Shown here: in pieces, positions 6,065 to 13,628 of the stretch
Layout: each line of letters opens with the position of its first letter
Position numbering within the stretch: position 1 is the first letter of the stretch
Assembly (NCBI GenBank): GCA_964542765.1
Contig: CAZIVO010000065.1
Coordinates: 1-19,932, forward strand
From: CAZIVO01 sp964542765
GTDB lineage: Bacteria; Planctomycetota; UBA1135; UBA2386
Length of the DNA: 19,932 nt
Direction: 5' to 3'
Made by a program: the position numbers and the translations under genes
The notes under the pieces: model-generated
Seen by the model: the letters and a program-made list of their open reading frames with translations, nothing else
Told to the model about the DNA's origin: nothing
Database searches by the model: none

Positions 6065-9000
6065 TCACTTCAGGATCAGCCGTTGGCGTAGATATGCGAG
6101 ATTCAGGTCGCGGAACGAGAAGTTGAGAGTGATGAGTGATGAGTAGCCGACTGCGGATGCCATCACATCGGTCGGGGAAGCCAGTTCGTTATGGAGGGTG
6201 CCATCCCCGTGCAATCCCTGGGGATTGCTGCCTGCTGGCGTCAGTCCGACCGAGTGCCCGATTTCATGGGCAAGGATGGTGCCGATGGCTGTGGCCCAGT
6301 CATCGGCGGCGGTGAATACACTGTTGTAGCGAGCTTTTTCCTCGGAGGATGCTGAGTTGTAATCGAAGCCCTTTGCCAGCACGGTTCCGTCGAGAGTGTG
6401 TTGACCGGCAGGAGTGCCGCCCATGTGGGGGGAGAGGGCTAGGAACTTGGAAGCGAAGGCCGTCACGTAGGTCGGGTAGACCTGGAGATGGATGTCGGCC
6501 TCGAAGAGGAAGAGTTCGCCGGGAAACACTCCGAGTCCGGGGTTGGTCCCGGTGTCATTGGTCTCGGGATTGCTGTTGTGAGAGTCAAACCAGGCACGGC
6601 CGAGGACTCCGGTGGAATTTTGGCCATAGGTTCTGTTGTCCGAGCCTTCGGGATCGAGGCCGCCACAGGCAATTTTCATGTAGATGCCGGCGAGGGGTTT
6701 CTGATCGGTGAGGATCATCGCCACCGAGTCGTCGCCCCGGCTGCTACCGTTGTGGTTTCGCTGAAGCAATTTGTGGGCCTGGCCGATGATCCCGGCCCGC
6801 AGGATTGCGTTCATCCGGGCATTGGTGGAAGAGGGGTTTCCCGCGGTGATGAGCCCTAGAGCGAGCAGATCTTCTTCGAAATCATTGACCCCATCATTGT
6901 CTCGATCGAGGTCAAACCGTGTCCAGACGACCTGGCTCCGCTCGAATGGCAAGCTTCCACCATCAGGGGGTTCGACAACAAAGTTCATGGGTTGCGACGC
7001 TCCCTTGTTGCCGGCAAGGTCTTTGACGGTCGCTGTGAGTGTGTAGGCTCCGGGGGTTAGCGCGGAGTTGTATGGCAGTCTGTAGTCGAGCGAACTGGCA
7101 TCAATTTCTGATGTGAGCCAGACAGCATCGGAGGAGGCAACCGACCCAGGTCCGCTGAAGACAAGCTCAGCCGTGGACATGTCCAGGGCGTAGTTGGTGG
7201 GGTCGTAAGCTGTGACATTGATCGAGAACCCGAAGGGCGGCAAGGTCATGTTGCTCTTGCGCACATCATCGGTCTGATTGATGGTCAGGGAGACGGTGGG
7301 AGCCAGAGAATCCGATGCCCAGCTGGTCATGAACTTGCTGGTGTTATCGGCGGCCAGCCAGTTGCCGGTTGCTTCACGGATTCCGAGCGGGCCGCTGACG
7401 ATGGTGGCTCGATACCTGGTGCTGGCGGCGAGTTGGGAATCCGGTTTGAAGCGGGCGACGCGATTGCCGCGCAGAAAGCTCAGGCTCCCGGCCACGGGTT
7501 GCCCGAAGTCATCAGTGACCTTGAAGGTGGTCGGGGTGATGCTTGTTGGGTCCATCGGAGTGTCGAAGATGGCGACGATTTGTGCGTTGGTGGCGACCAT
7601 GAAGCTTCCGTCATGCGGGGCAATGCGCACTGACGAGGTGCTACTGTCGCTTACCGTTCGGAAGCCGATCTGAACATCCAGCGGGATGAAGTTGCCGACG
7701 CCGTCACGAACTCCAGAAGGGCCGCCTTTGACTGTGAGTGTGTATGGAGTGTCGATGCTGAGGGGCTTCGTCGGAATGACGCGAACGGTTGTGTCGGCGT
7801 TTTCGAGGGAGATGGTTGCGAGGGTTGGGCCTTCGGGTCCCATCAGGGTGACGGTTTCGGTGTCGACCTTGTCTTGGTCGAGTGCCTCGTCGAAGGATAT
7901 GGTCATCTGGGCATGGACCGAGATCCTGCTGTCGTTGTCGACAGGGAAGTTTCCGTTGAGGGCCGGCGCTGTCGAGTCTGCACCGACGGTGAAGGCCAGG
8001 ATGATTGTTCCTCCGAGATGGTTGCCGTTGATGTCGGTCAGGCCGGCGGTGCCGGCGAGAAAATTGGCAACGTAGGTTCTGCCCGTGATCAGTGGTGCAG
8101 ATGGCACCAGTCGTACGGTGCGCCGATCAGCGGAGGTTTGAGCCTCGAAGCTGACGAAGGTAGCGAAGTTGTCGAGGAAGAAGACGGAGCTGGGTCCCAC
8201 ACTGTCGAGATCGATGGACTCATCGAAGGTGACTTCTGGCTGAACATTGGGGGAGAGGTTGTTGGTTGCGGGTGGCCATTGTTTGACCATCTGTGGTGAC
8301 AGGGTGTCCGTAGCTGTCGTGAAGTCGCTCTGCCAGTCTGCTGCCAGAGGATTGCCGACCAGATCGAGGGCTCCGTTCAGATCCCCCTTGATCTTGAGGG
8401 CATACTGGCGGTTTGCAAGGAGGTCGGCGATGGGGTCGACGGTCAGGCGGTTGCCAGTCAGAGAGAGTGCAACCGGATGCTGTTGATCAAGGGAGTCTGT
8501 GATCGAAACCGTGGCAGTGGAGAGGCTGCCTTTGTCCATCTGTTCGCTGAAGTCGATCCAGAAGCTACCTTTTGGATCGACATCGCTGCTGCTGGAATTG
8601 GCGCTCGCTGCGGGGATTGTAGGCGCTTGATCGTCCAGTGTGCGGAACTGGAAGGAGAGGGGATACTCCAAGAGCCTTCGGTTGTTGTCGCAGGTGAAAG
8701 GGGACAGATTGAAGGTGTAGTCGGTTTGCTTGTCGAGCGGAGCCGATGGCCGGAAGATGGCGGTGCGGCCACCCTCGGCGATGGTGAAGCTTCCCGGGAT
8801 GTTCGTGTCGCTGCCGGTGATGGTGAGCGATGTCCCTGGATTGCTCAGCGAGGCAATGGCGACGTAACTGTCAAAGGTGATCGCGAGTTCCTCGTTAACC
8901 GCGACTTGTATGGCTCCATTGGCCGGGCTGTGGAAAACGACCGAGAGGTAGTCGGTGTAGGATCCCGAACTGCCGTCAGCGGGGGGTTGGCTGCCGAAGG

Positions 9001-9079
9001 GGGATCCGCCGGACCTGCTGCAGGCGTTGAAAACCAGGAGGATGATGACTGCCAGCGCGACTTTTACTGTCTTATCCAT
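6065..9079 (-). CDS. Large lipoprotein with Ig-like (Big_5-type) repeats and C-terminal HExxH metalloprotease domain
   Basis: A 1004-aa exported protein. The N-terminus has a hydrophobic signal ending FNAC, so C20 is the likely lipidated cysteine (the lipobox is somewhat atypical). Five repeats of the SbsA/Big_5 Ig type follow at about 46-147, 152-255, 260-365, 370-475 and 482-586, each with the pattern 'P..G........ITFD/sE.mD...v'. A sixth, different Ig-like domain spans about 593-704. Residues 723-734 form a calcium loop (DLDRDNDGVNDF, thrombospondin-3/EF-hand-like). The C-terminal about 240 residues contain AHEIGHSVGL (H938, E939, H942), then LHGDGTLHN and a Met-turn-like TDVMAS. This indicates a zinc metallopeptidase of metzincin type. 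The position 6 residues after H942 that normally holds the third ligand is Pro; a His or Asp in the following insertion may replace it. It is probably a surface protease or adhesin. First gene of the three-gene unit. Confidence 0.85.
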   Translation of the reverse strand: MDKTVKVALAVIILLVFNACSRSGGSPFGSQPPADGSSGSYTDYLSVVFHSPANGAIQVAVNEELAITFDSYVAIASLSNPGTSLTITGSDTNIPGSFTIAEGGRTAIFRPSAPLDKQTDYTFNLSPFTCDNNRRLLEYPLSFQFRTLDDQAPTIPAASANSSSSDVDPKGSFWIDFSEQMDKGSLSTATVSITDSLDQQHPVALSLTGNRLTVDPIADLLANRQYALKIKGDLNGALDLVGNPLAADWQSDFTTATDTLSPQMVKQWPPATNNLSPNVQPEVTFDESIDLDSVGPSSVFFLDNFATFVSFEAQTSADRRTVRLVPSAPLITGRTYVANFLAGTAGLTDINGNHLGGTIILAFTVGADSTAPALNGNFPVDNDSRISVHAQMTISFDEALDQDKVDTETVTLMGPEGPTLATISLENADTTVRVIPTKPLSIDTPYTLTVKGGPSGVRDGVGNFIPLDVQIGFRTVSDSSTSSVRIAPHDGSFMVATNAQIVAIFDTPMDPTSITPTTFKVTDDFGQPVAGSLSFLRGNRVARFKPDSQLAASTRYRATIVSGPLGIREATGNWLAADNTSKFMTSWASDSLAPTVSLTINQTDDVRKSNMTLPPFGFSINVTAYDPTNYALDMSTAELVFSGPGSVASSDAVWLTSEIDASSLDYRLPYNSALTPGAYTLTATVKDLAGNKGASQPMNFVVEPPDGGSLPFERSQVVWTRFDLDRDNDGVNDFEEDLLALGLITAGNPSSTNARMNAILRAGIIGQAHKLLQRNHNGSSRGDDSVAMILTDQKPLAGIYMKIACGGLDPEGSDNRTYGQNSTGVLGRAWFDSHNSNPETNDTGTNPGLGVFPGELFLFEADIHLQVYPTYVTAFASKFLALSPHMGGTPAGQHTLDGTVLAKGFDYNSASSEEKARYNSVFTAADDWATAIGTILAHEIGHSVGLTPAGSNPQGLHGDGTLHNELASPTDVMASAVGYSSLITLNFSFRDLNLAYLRQRLILK

Positions 9080-9164
9080 GTGCCGATGTCTCTTTGCTGT
9101 TGCGTTATGAGAGTCATCGGAGAGATGCGCCCCGGGGGTTGAGCGCTGTTGTGTAAATCCACTG

Positions 9165-9201
9165 AAAAGCCCTTCCCATGGGGGATTAAGGGCTCATTTT
9201 T
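9165..9201 (-). terminator. Hairpin terminator downstream of nrdJ, possibly bidirectional
   Basis: An inverted repeat AGCCCTT (9168-9174) / AAGGGCT (9188-9194) has a 13-nt loop. Read on the minus strand it is followed by TTTTC, fitting an end to nrdJ transcription about 150 bp past the stop. On the plus strand the stem is followed by CATTTTTATTT. It also separates nrdJ from the lipoprotein gene, implying that the latter has its own promoter in 9080-9165; I cannot point to a convincing -35/-10 there. Confidence 0.65.
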
Positions 9202-9243
9202 ATTTGGCAGACATTCTCAAAAAGAGACGTCTTCGCCGATGCG

Positions 9244-9262
9244 GGGAGCGACTGTGGCTCCC
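9244..9262 (-). repeat. Hairpin in the nrdJ 3' region
   Basis: A perfect 6-bp stem GGGAGC/GCTCCC encloses a 7-nt loop. It lies between the nrdJ stop and the terminator, without a following T-run. A second weak stem (CGGCA/TGCCG) lies at about 9264-9280. It may just stabilise the 3' end of the mRNA. Confidence 0.35.
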
Positions 9263-9344
9263 ACGGCAGCGGGATTGCCGCTCATGGCGGCTACTCGGTC
9301 AGGTCACCGTGGACCGCAGGCCAGCGGGGCGCTCGCTTCGGCGT

Positions 9345-12300
9345 TCAGGAGCATCCGCTGGTCGAGCCGCAGGAATCGCATTTCAGGCAGGTGCCATTGC
9401 GGATCTGTGTGAATTGACCACAAGAGCCACAAGGGTCGCCTTCATAGCCCTTCAGGCGTGCCTCGACGATCTTGGAACGGAGTTGCACCTTTTCCTTCGA
9501 TCCCACCCGTGGGACCGCGGCCAGCGCGGAGTCATTTTCGGTTTCTTCGGCTGCTGCCGACTCCGCGCTTTGCGGATGAGCGGAGGTACCGATTCCGATA
9601 CTGCGGGGGCGAAGGCCCTCGGGGGTGTTCGGACTCTCGTAGTCCGAGGGGTCGTGGGTGGTCTCGGAGACGACTTCCTCTTCCGTGTAATCAGGCGCTT
9701 GGCCGGTAGTTGTGTTGCGCAGATCTTCCTCGTCGACCTGGCACAGGTCGCTCCGTCCAAGATAGGTGATGGCCAGTTCGCGGAAGACGTAGTCGATCAC
9801 CGATGTGACCATCTTGATCCGGTCATGGCCCTGGACCAGGCCATTGGGCTCGAAGCGAGTGAAGACGAAGGCGTCGACGAATTCGTCGAGAGGAACACCG
9901 TGCTGGAGGCCGAGCGATACCGAGATGGCAAAGCAGTTCATCAGGCTACGGAAGGCGGCGCCTTCCTTGTGCATGTCGAGGAACATCTCACCGAGGGTTC
10001 CATCGTCATACTCGCCCGTTCGCAGGTAGATCTTGTGCCCGCCGATCACTGCTTTTTGGGTATAGCCAGCGCGACGCTGCGGCAGCCTTCTCCGTCGTGC
10101 GAGGTAGCGATGTACCACCTTCTCGGTGATCTTCTCGGCTATCTTGGCCACTTCAGCCGGGAGAGGAGAATCGGTGGCCGCTTCAGGTTCGTCATCATCG
10201 ACCACGGAACTCAGGGGTTGCGAGAGCTTGGAACCATCGCGGTACAATGCGACCGCCTTGATCATGCCGTTCCAGGCCATCTCATAGGCGCTCTTGACGT
10301 CATCGAGAGTCGCATCGTTGGGCATGTTGATGGTCTTGCTGATCGCGCCGCTGATGAAGGGCTGTACCGCAGCCATCATGTGGATATGGGCTTCGAAGGG
10401 GATGAAGCGCTGGCCGGTCTTCCCGCAGCGGTTGGCACAATCGAAGACGGGCAGGTGTTCCGTCTTCAGGTGGGGCGCCCCCTCGATCGTCATGGTGCCG
10501 CAGACGAAGTTGTTGGTCTCGGCAATCTGATCCTTGCTGAAACCCAGATGCATGAGGACGTCGAGGTTCCAGTCCTCGAGTTGTTCGTCCGTGATCCCCA
10601 GCGCGTTGCGGCAGAACTCATCACCGAGGATGGAGCGATTGAAGGCAAAGCTGATGTCGAAGGCAGAACTCACGACCTCTTCGATCTTTGCCAGAGCTTT
10701 GTCATCGAAACCCTTGGCGCTGAGGGTCTCATGGTTGATGTGTGGTGCGTTGGCGAGGGTCTTTCGGCCAGCTGCCCAGGAGACGATGTCATCGATTTCA
10801 GCGGCTGTGTAACCGAGCTTGCGCAGGGCGGGTGGAAGGCTCTTGTTGATGATCTTGAAGTAGCCACCCCCTGCGAGCTTCTTGAACTTCACCAGGGCGA
10901 AGTCCGGTTCGACGCCTGTGGTATCGCAATCCATGACCAGGCCGATGGTGCCGGTGGGCGCGATGACCGTGACCTGGGCATTGCGGTAGCCATGGGCTTC
11001 GCCCGTTCGAAGAGCTCGGTCCCACGCCTCTTGTGCGGCCTGCAGCAAATCATTGGGGCAGTGCTGGGCCGGAATCGTTCGTGGCAGGATGGTCAGTTCT
11101 TCGAAGTCGTGACCCGGCGTTTCGTAGGCAGCGCGACGATGGTTGCGGATGACCCGCAGCACTTGCTCGCGATTGCGCTCGAAGCCCGGGAAGGGCCCGA
11201 GTTCCTTGGCCATCTCGGCGGAGGTGGCGTAGGACTCGCCACACATGATGGCCGAGACCGCGCCGGCGATCGCATAGGCTTTCTCGGAGGCGTACGGGAT
11301 TCCCGATCGCATGAGGATGGTGCCGAGATTGGCAAAGCCAAGGCCGAGAGTGCGGTATTCGTAGCTCTTTTCGGCGATCTCGGCACTCGGGAAACTCGCC
11401 ATGAGGACGCTGATCTCGAGAACGATGGTCCACAAGCGTGTCGCATGCTTGAACGCATCGATGTCGAAGTCGCCATCATCTTTGATGAACTTGCCGAGAT
11501 TGAGGCTGGCGAGGTTGCAGGCCGTGTCATCGAGGAACATGTACTCGCTACACGGGTTGCTTGCGTTGATCCTGCCATCTTCAGAGCAGGTATGCCATTC
11601 GTTGATGGTGGTGTCGTACTGAACGCCAGGGTCGGCGCAAGACCAGGCCGCTTGCGCGATTTGGTCCCACAGATCAGAAGCGTCGACCTCCTTGTGGACC
11701 GCGCCATCTGTTCGGCGATAGAGCTTCCAGGGTTCGTTCTTCTCGATTGCCCCGAAGAAGCTGTTCGGGATGCGAACCGAGTTGTTTGAGTTCTGTCCGG
11801 ATACGGTGTTGTAAGCCTCGCCATCCCAGCTGGTGTCGTATTCCTCGATGGGCATGGCACGGAATCCCTGCGCGGCGAGGGCGCGGGCACGTTGCAGGTA
11901 GGCTTCGGGGACGAGGGAACTGCGGGCTTCGTTCAGCGCTTGTGCCAGTTGCTCGTTCTCGGCTGGCTGAGTGGCAGCAACTTCATCACCCTCTTCGTTT
12001 GTTACCCAGCAAGCGTTGATGACGTCGTGGATGCGTTGCCTGTTGATCTTGCTGCCCGAGACCAGGGCCGCCACCTTCTGCTCCTCGATGGTTTTCCAGT
12101 TGATGAATTTCTCTACATCGGGATGGTCGATGTCCAGGCAGACCATCTTCGCCGCCCGGCGGGTGGTGCCGCCTGACTTGATGGCGCCTGCGGCCCGATC
12201 GCCAATCCGTAGGAAAGACATGAGGCCTGACGATCGTCCGCCGCCTGACAGGGTTTCATCCTCTGCGCGCAGGCGTGAGAAGTTGGAGCCTGTCCCCGAG

Positions 12301-12935
12301 CCGTACTTGAACAAGCGAGCCTCACGGGTCCACAGATCCATGATGCCACCCGGGTTAACGAGGTCATCATTGACCGACTGGATGAAGCATGCATGTGGCT
12401 GTGGCCGTTCGTAGGCGTTGCGCGCCTTGCGGACCTTGCCGGATTGTGGGTCGACGTAGAAGTGTCCCTGGGCCGGGCCGGTGATGCCGTAGGCGTGGTG
12501 GAGACCGGTGTTGAACCATTGTGGCGAATTCGGCGCGGCATACTGGGCGGCCAGCATGTAGCAGAGTTCGTCACGGAATGTTTTGCCATCTTTCTTGGTC
12601 GTGAAGTAGCCGTGTTTGGCCCCCCAGTCAGTCCAGCAGTTCGCAAGGCGTTCGAAGACCTGTCGGACATCGATTTCTCCGCCGAGCACCGGGCGGCCAT
12701 TCTCATCCAGGACGGGCTTGCCTTCCGCGTCGCTCTGCGGGACGCCGGCCTTGCGGAAGTATTTTTGGGCGATGATGTCGGTCGCAACCTGGCTCCAGTT
12801 CTCCGGCACCTTGATGCCATCGAGCTCAAAGACCGTTGTTCCGTCTGGATTGCGAATCTCGGAACGGCGTTCGGTGAAACTGATGCCCTCGTAGGGCGAC
12901 TGACCTTCAGTTGTGAACCGGCGTGGAATCCTCAC
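9345..12935 (-). CDS. nrdJ: Class II (adenosylcobalamin-dependent) ribonucleoside-diphosphate reductase
   Basis: This 1196-aa enzyme reduces ribonucleotides to deoxyribonucleotides using a radical made from coenzyme B12, without oxygen dependence and without a small subunit. Visible landmarks in order: PNSPQWFN (136-142, substrate site), HACFIQS with C183, YGSGTGSNFSRLR (211-223), NPCSEYMF (460-467) with the radical Cys C462 and its Asn/Glu partners, TACNLAS with C473 (redox partner of C183), and APTGTIG (658-664). The C-terminus carries a cysteine-rich zinc-ribbon-like tail (C1169, C1172, C1183, C1186, C1189, C1195). The length matches the long NrdJ form. It starts at GTG 12935 with a strong AGGGAGGG ribosome-binding site at 12940-12947. 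It is transcribed alone, leaving by the terminator near 9180. No cobalamin riboswitch or NrdR box is recognisable upstream, but the leader holds hairpins. Confidence 0.97.
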   Translation of the reverse strand: MRIPRRFTTEGQSPYEGISFTERRSEIRNPDGTTVFELDGIKVPENWSQVATDIIAQKYFRKAGVPQSDAEGKPVLDENGRPVLGGEIDVRQVFERLANCWTDWGAKHGYFTTKKDGKTFRDELCYMLAAQYAAPNSPQWFNTGLHHAYGITGPAQGHFYVDPQSGKVRKARNAYERPQPHACFIQSVNDDLVNPGGIMDLWTREARLFKYGSGTGSNFSRLRAEDETLSGGGRSSGLMSFLRIGDRAAGAIKSGGTTRRAAKMVCLDIDHPDVEKFINWKTIEEQKVAALVSGSKINRQRIHDVINACWVTNEEGDEVAATQPAENEQLAQALNEARSSLVPEAYLQRARALAAQGFRAMPIEEYDTSWDGEAYNTVSGQNSNNSVRIPNSFFGAIEKNEPWKLYRRTDGAVHKEVDASDLWDQIAQAAWSCADPGVQYDTTINEWHTCSEDGRINASNPCSEYMFLDDTACNLASLNLGKFIKDDGDFDIDAFKHATRLWTIVLEISVLMASFPSAEIAEKSYEYRTLGLGFANLGTILMRSGIPYASEKAYAIAGAVSAIMCGESYATSAEMAKELGPFPGFERNREQVLRVIRNHRRAAYETPGHDFEELTILPRTIPAQHCPNDLLQAAQEAWDRALRTGEAHGYRNAQVTVIAPTGTIGLVMDCDTTGVEPDFALVKFKKLAGGGYFKIINKSLPPALRKLGYTAAEIDDIVSWAAGRKTLANAPHINHETLSAKGFDDKALAKIEEVVSSAFDISFAFNRSILGDEFCRNALGITDEQLEDWNLDVLMHLGFSKDQIAETNNFVCGTMTIEGAPHLKTEHLPVFDCANRCGKTGQRFIPFEAHIHMMAAVQPFISGAISKTINMPNDATLDDVKSAYEMAWNGMIKAVALYRDGSKLSQPLSSVVDDDEPEAATDSPLPAEVAKIAEKITEKVVHRYLARRRRLPQRRAGYTQKAVIGGHKIYLRTGEYDDGTLGEMFLDMHKEGAAFRSLMNCFAISVSLGLQHGVPLDEFVDAFVFTRFEPNGLVQGHDRIKMVTSVIDYVFRELAITYLGRSDLCQVDEEDLRNTTTGQAPDYTEEEVVSETTHDPSDYESPNTPEGLRPRSIGIGTSAHPQSAESAAAEETENDSALAAVPRVGSKEKVQLRSKIVEARLKGYEGDPCGSCGQFTQIRNGTCLKCDSCGSTSGCS

Positions 12936-12969
12936 CTAACCCTCCCTTTCTGTCCCTGCTCGGTATTCG

Positions 12970-12988
12970 TCTCGACTCTTTGTCGAGA
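12970..12988 (-). promoter_or_regulatory. Perfect hairpin in the nrdJ leader
   Basis: TCTCGAC and GTCGAGA form a perfect 7-bp stem with a 5-nt loop. It sits about 35 bases before the nrdJ start codon and just upstream of its ribosome-binding site. It could be a regulatory RNA stem or an operator dyad for a repressor. It is not a terminator, as no T-run follows. Confidence 0.4.
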
Positions 12989-13184
12989 GCTAGCACCAAG
13001 CTTCGCTTCGAACTGCAGGAACCCGCCGACCCCGCTCACATGGACCGCCATACGCCGTCGAGTTCTGACCCTCGTTCGGATATGCCGTATCGGTGCAGCA
13101 TGGCACGTGCGTGAACAAGATGCTTCCCTGCGCTGTTTCGAGGCTGTTTGATCTGACCGTCTCATGGCGTTGAAGAGGCTCGAA

Positions 13185-13210
13185 CCCGGCAGAATAAAGT
13201 CTGTTCCGGG
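13185..13210. repeat. Strong inverted repeat (two-part stem)
   Basis: CCCGG-CAGA pairs with TCTG-TT-CCGGG around a 6-nt loop; only the TT is bulged. It is the strongest stem in the intergenic region. Neither strand shows a convincing T-run directly after it, so it could be a leader structure, part of a small RNA or a weak terminator of the small reading frame upstream. Confidence 0.45.
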
Positions 13211-13229
13211 CACTTTGCCTTGTTTTGAC

Positions 13230-13262
13230 TCGGCTATTCGTAACCGCAAAACGGACAGCCGA
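13230..13262. repeat. Inverted repeat at the end of the small reading frame
   Basis: TCGGCT (13230-13235) pairs with AGCCGA (13257-13262), with an inner CCG/CGG stem around a CAAAA loop. It overlaps the last codons of the possible small gene on the minus strand. Confidence 0.3.
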
Positions 13263-13437
13263 ACACGTGAGCATACCATGTATGGGGTATGTCTTCGGCG
13301 GACAACCCTAAATCTTGTGATCGGCCGGTTGTTTTCTTCTCAAACACACATAATCCGCTCAAGAGGGTGAGTGCGTGGGGGAGTGGCACTGTGAGAAATT
13401 TTGCTGCGTCATCGTCGGGTGTGTCCGGTTGACCCAT
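13234..13437 (-). CDS. Possible small protein ending in CPFCGYE (67 aa)
   Basis: Not recognised. An ATG-initiated frame of 67 codons ends with GCPFCGYE, a CxxC knuckle typical of small zinc-binding proteins. Its start is acidic (MGQPDTPDDDAA) and its middle hydrophobic (PLPHALTLLSGLCVF). It points toward nrdJ, 298 bp upstream of that gene. Against it: no ribosome-binding site precedes the ATG, codon third positions are only about half G/C, below the neighbouring genes, and a single CxxC pair would bind zinc only as a dimer or with other ligands. Treat as a candidate gene. Confidence 0.3.
   Translation of the reverse strand: MGQPDTPDDDAAKFLTVPLPHALTLLSGLCVFEKKTTGRSQDLGLSAEDIPHTWYAHVFGCPFCGYE
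13272..13291. repeat. Short dyad CATACC...GGTATG
   Basis: A 6-bp inverted repeat with an 8-base centre, the size of a repressor operator. It lies inside the small minus-strand reading frame, so it may equally be chance. Confidence 0.25.
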
Positions 13438-13613
13438 GGCGTTGTCGACCGGTTGGAATCTGGAAAACGAAGGGTGATTCAGCGAGGAACGGAGGGGGCT
13501 TCAAAAGTCAAATGTCTTTCAGCAGTTCTCTGCTCCGGAGGTGGGTGATGTGGTGCTGGCATGTCCTCATGCTCGCGTCTAACCTGCCGTGAAGTGGGGG
13601 GAGGACGGTGACT

Positions 13614-13620
13614 GGAGGAG
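13614..13620 (+). promoter_or_regulatory. Ribosome-binding site deciding the dacB start
   Basis: GGAGGAG lies 8 bases before ATG 13629. A GTG at 13608 in the same frame lies upstream of this site and so is unlikely to be the start; ATG 13629 also begins exactly at the signal peptide. Confidence 0.75.
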
Positions 13621-13628
13621 TTCGTGAC

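Larger units (their letters stand above)
12936..13628. other. Divergent intergenic region between nrdJ and dacB
   Basis: This 693-bp gap must hold the promoters of nrdJ (-) and dacB (+). It is rich in inverted repeats: 12970-12988, 13185-13210, 13230-13262 and 13272-13291. CACGTG occurs twice (13104, 13264). On the plus strand CATAAT at 13349-13354 resembles a -10 box but lacks a good -35. I find no tRNA, cobalamin-riboswitch B12 box or NrdR box. A possible small gene lies on the minus strand at 13234-13437. Confidence 0.6.

Noticed and set aside
9204..11789. Very long plus-strand open frame (861 codons) opposite nrdJ
   Set aside because: nrdJ on the other strand is unmistakable; the antisense product has no recognisable domain and the opening follows from the codon bias of nrdJ.
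13165..13195. tRNA T-arm-like text (TTCGAGCC / CTCGAACCC)
   Set aside because: The flanking bases do not pair as a T-stem on either strand, and no acceptor, D or anticodon arm fits around it.
13360..13410. GCCACT-containing text on the minus strand, considered as part of a cobalamin riboswitch
   Set aside because: No B12 box or the other conserved blocks are found in the right order.
13401..13592. Plus-strand 63-codon frame before dacB, including a 26-codon hydrophobic part from an ATG at 13511
   Set aside because: No properly spaced ribosome-binding site and no family resemblance; the Trp/Met-rich composition looks like chance.
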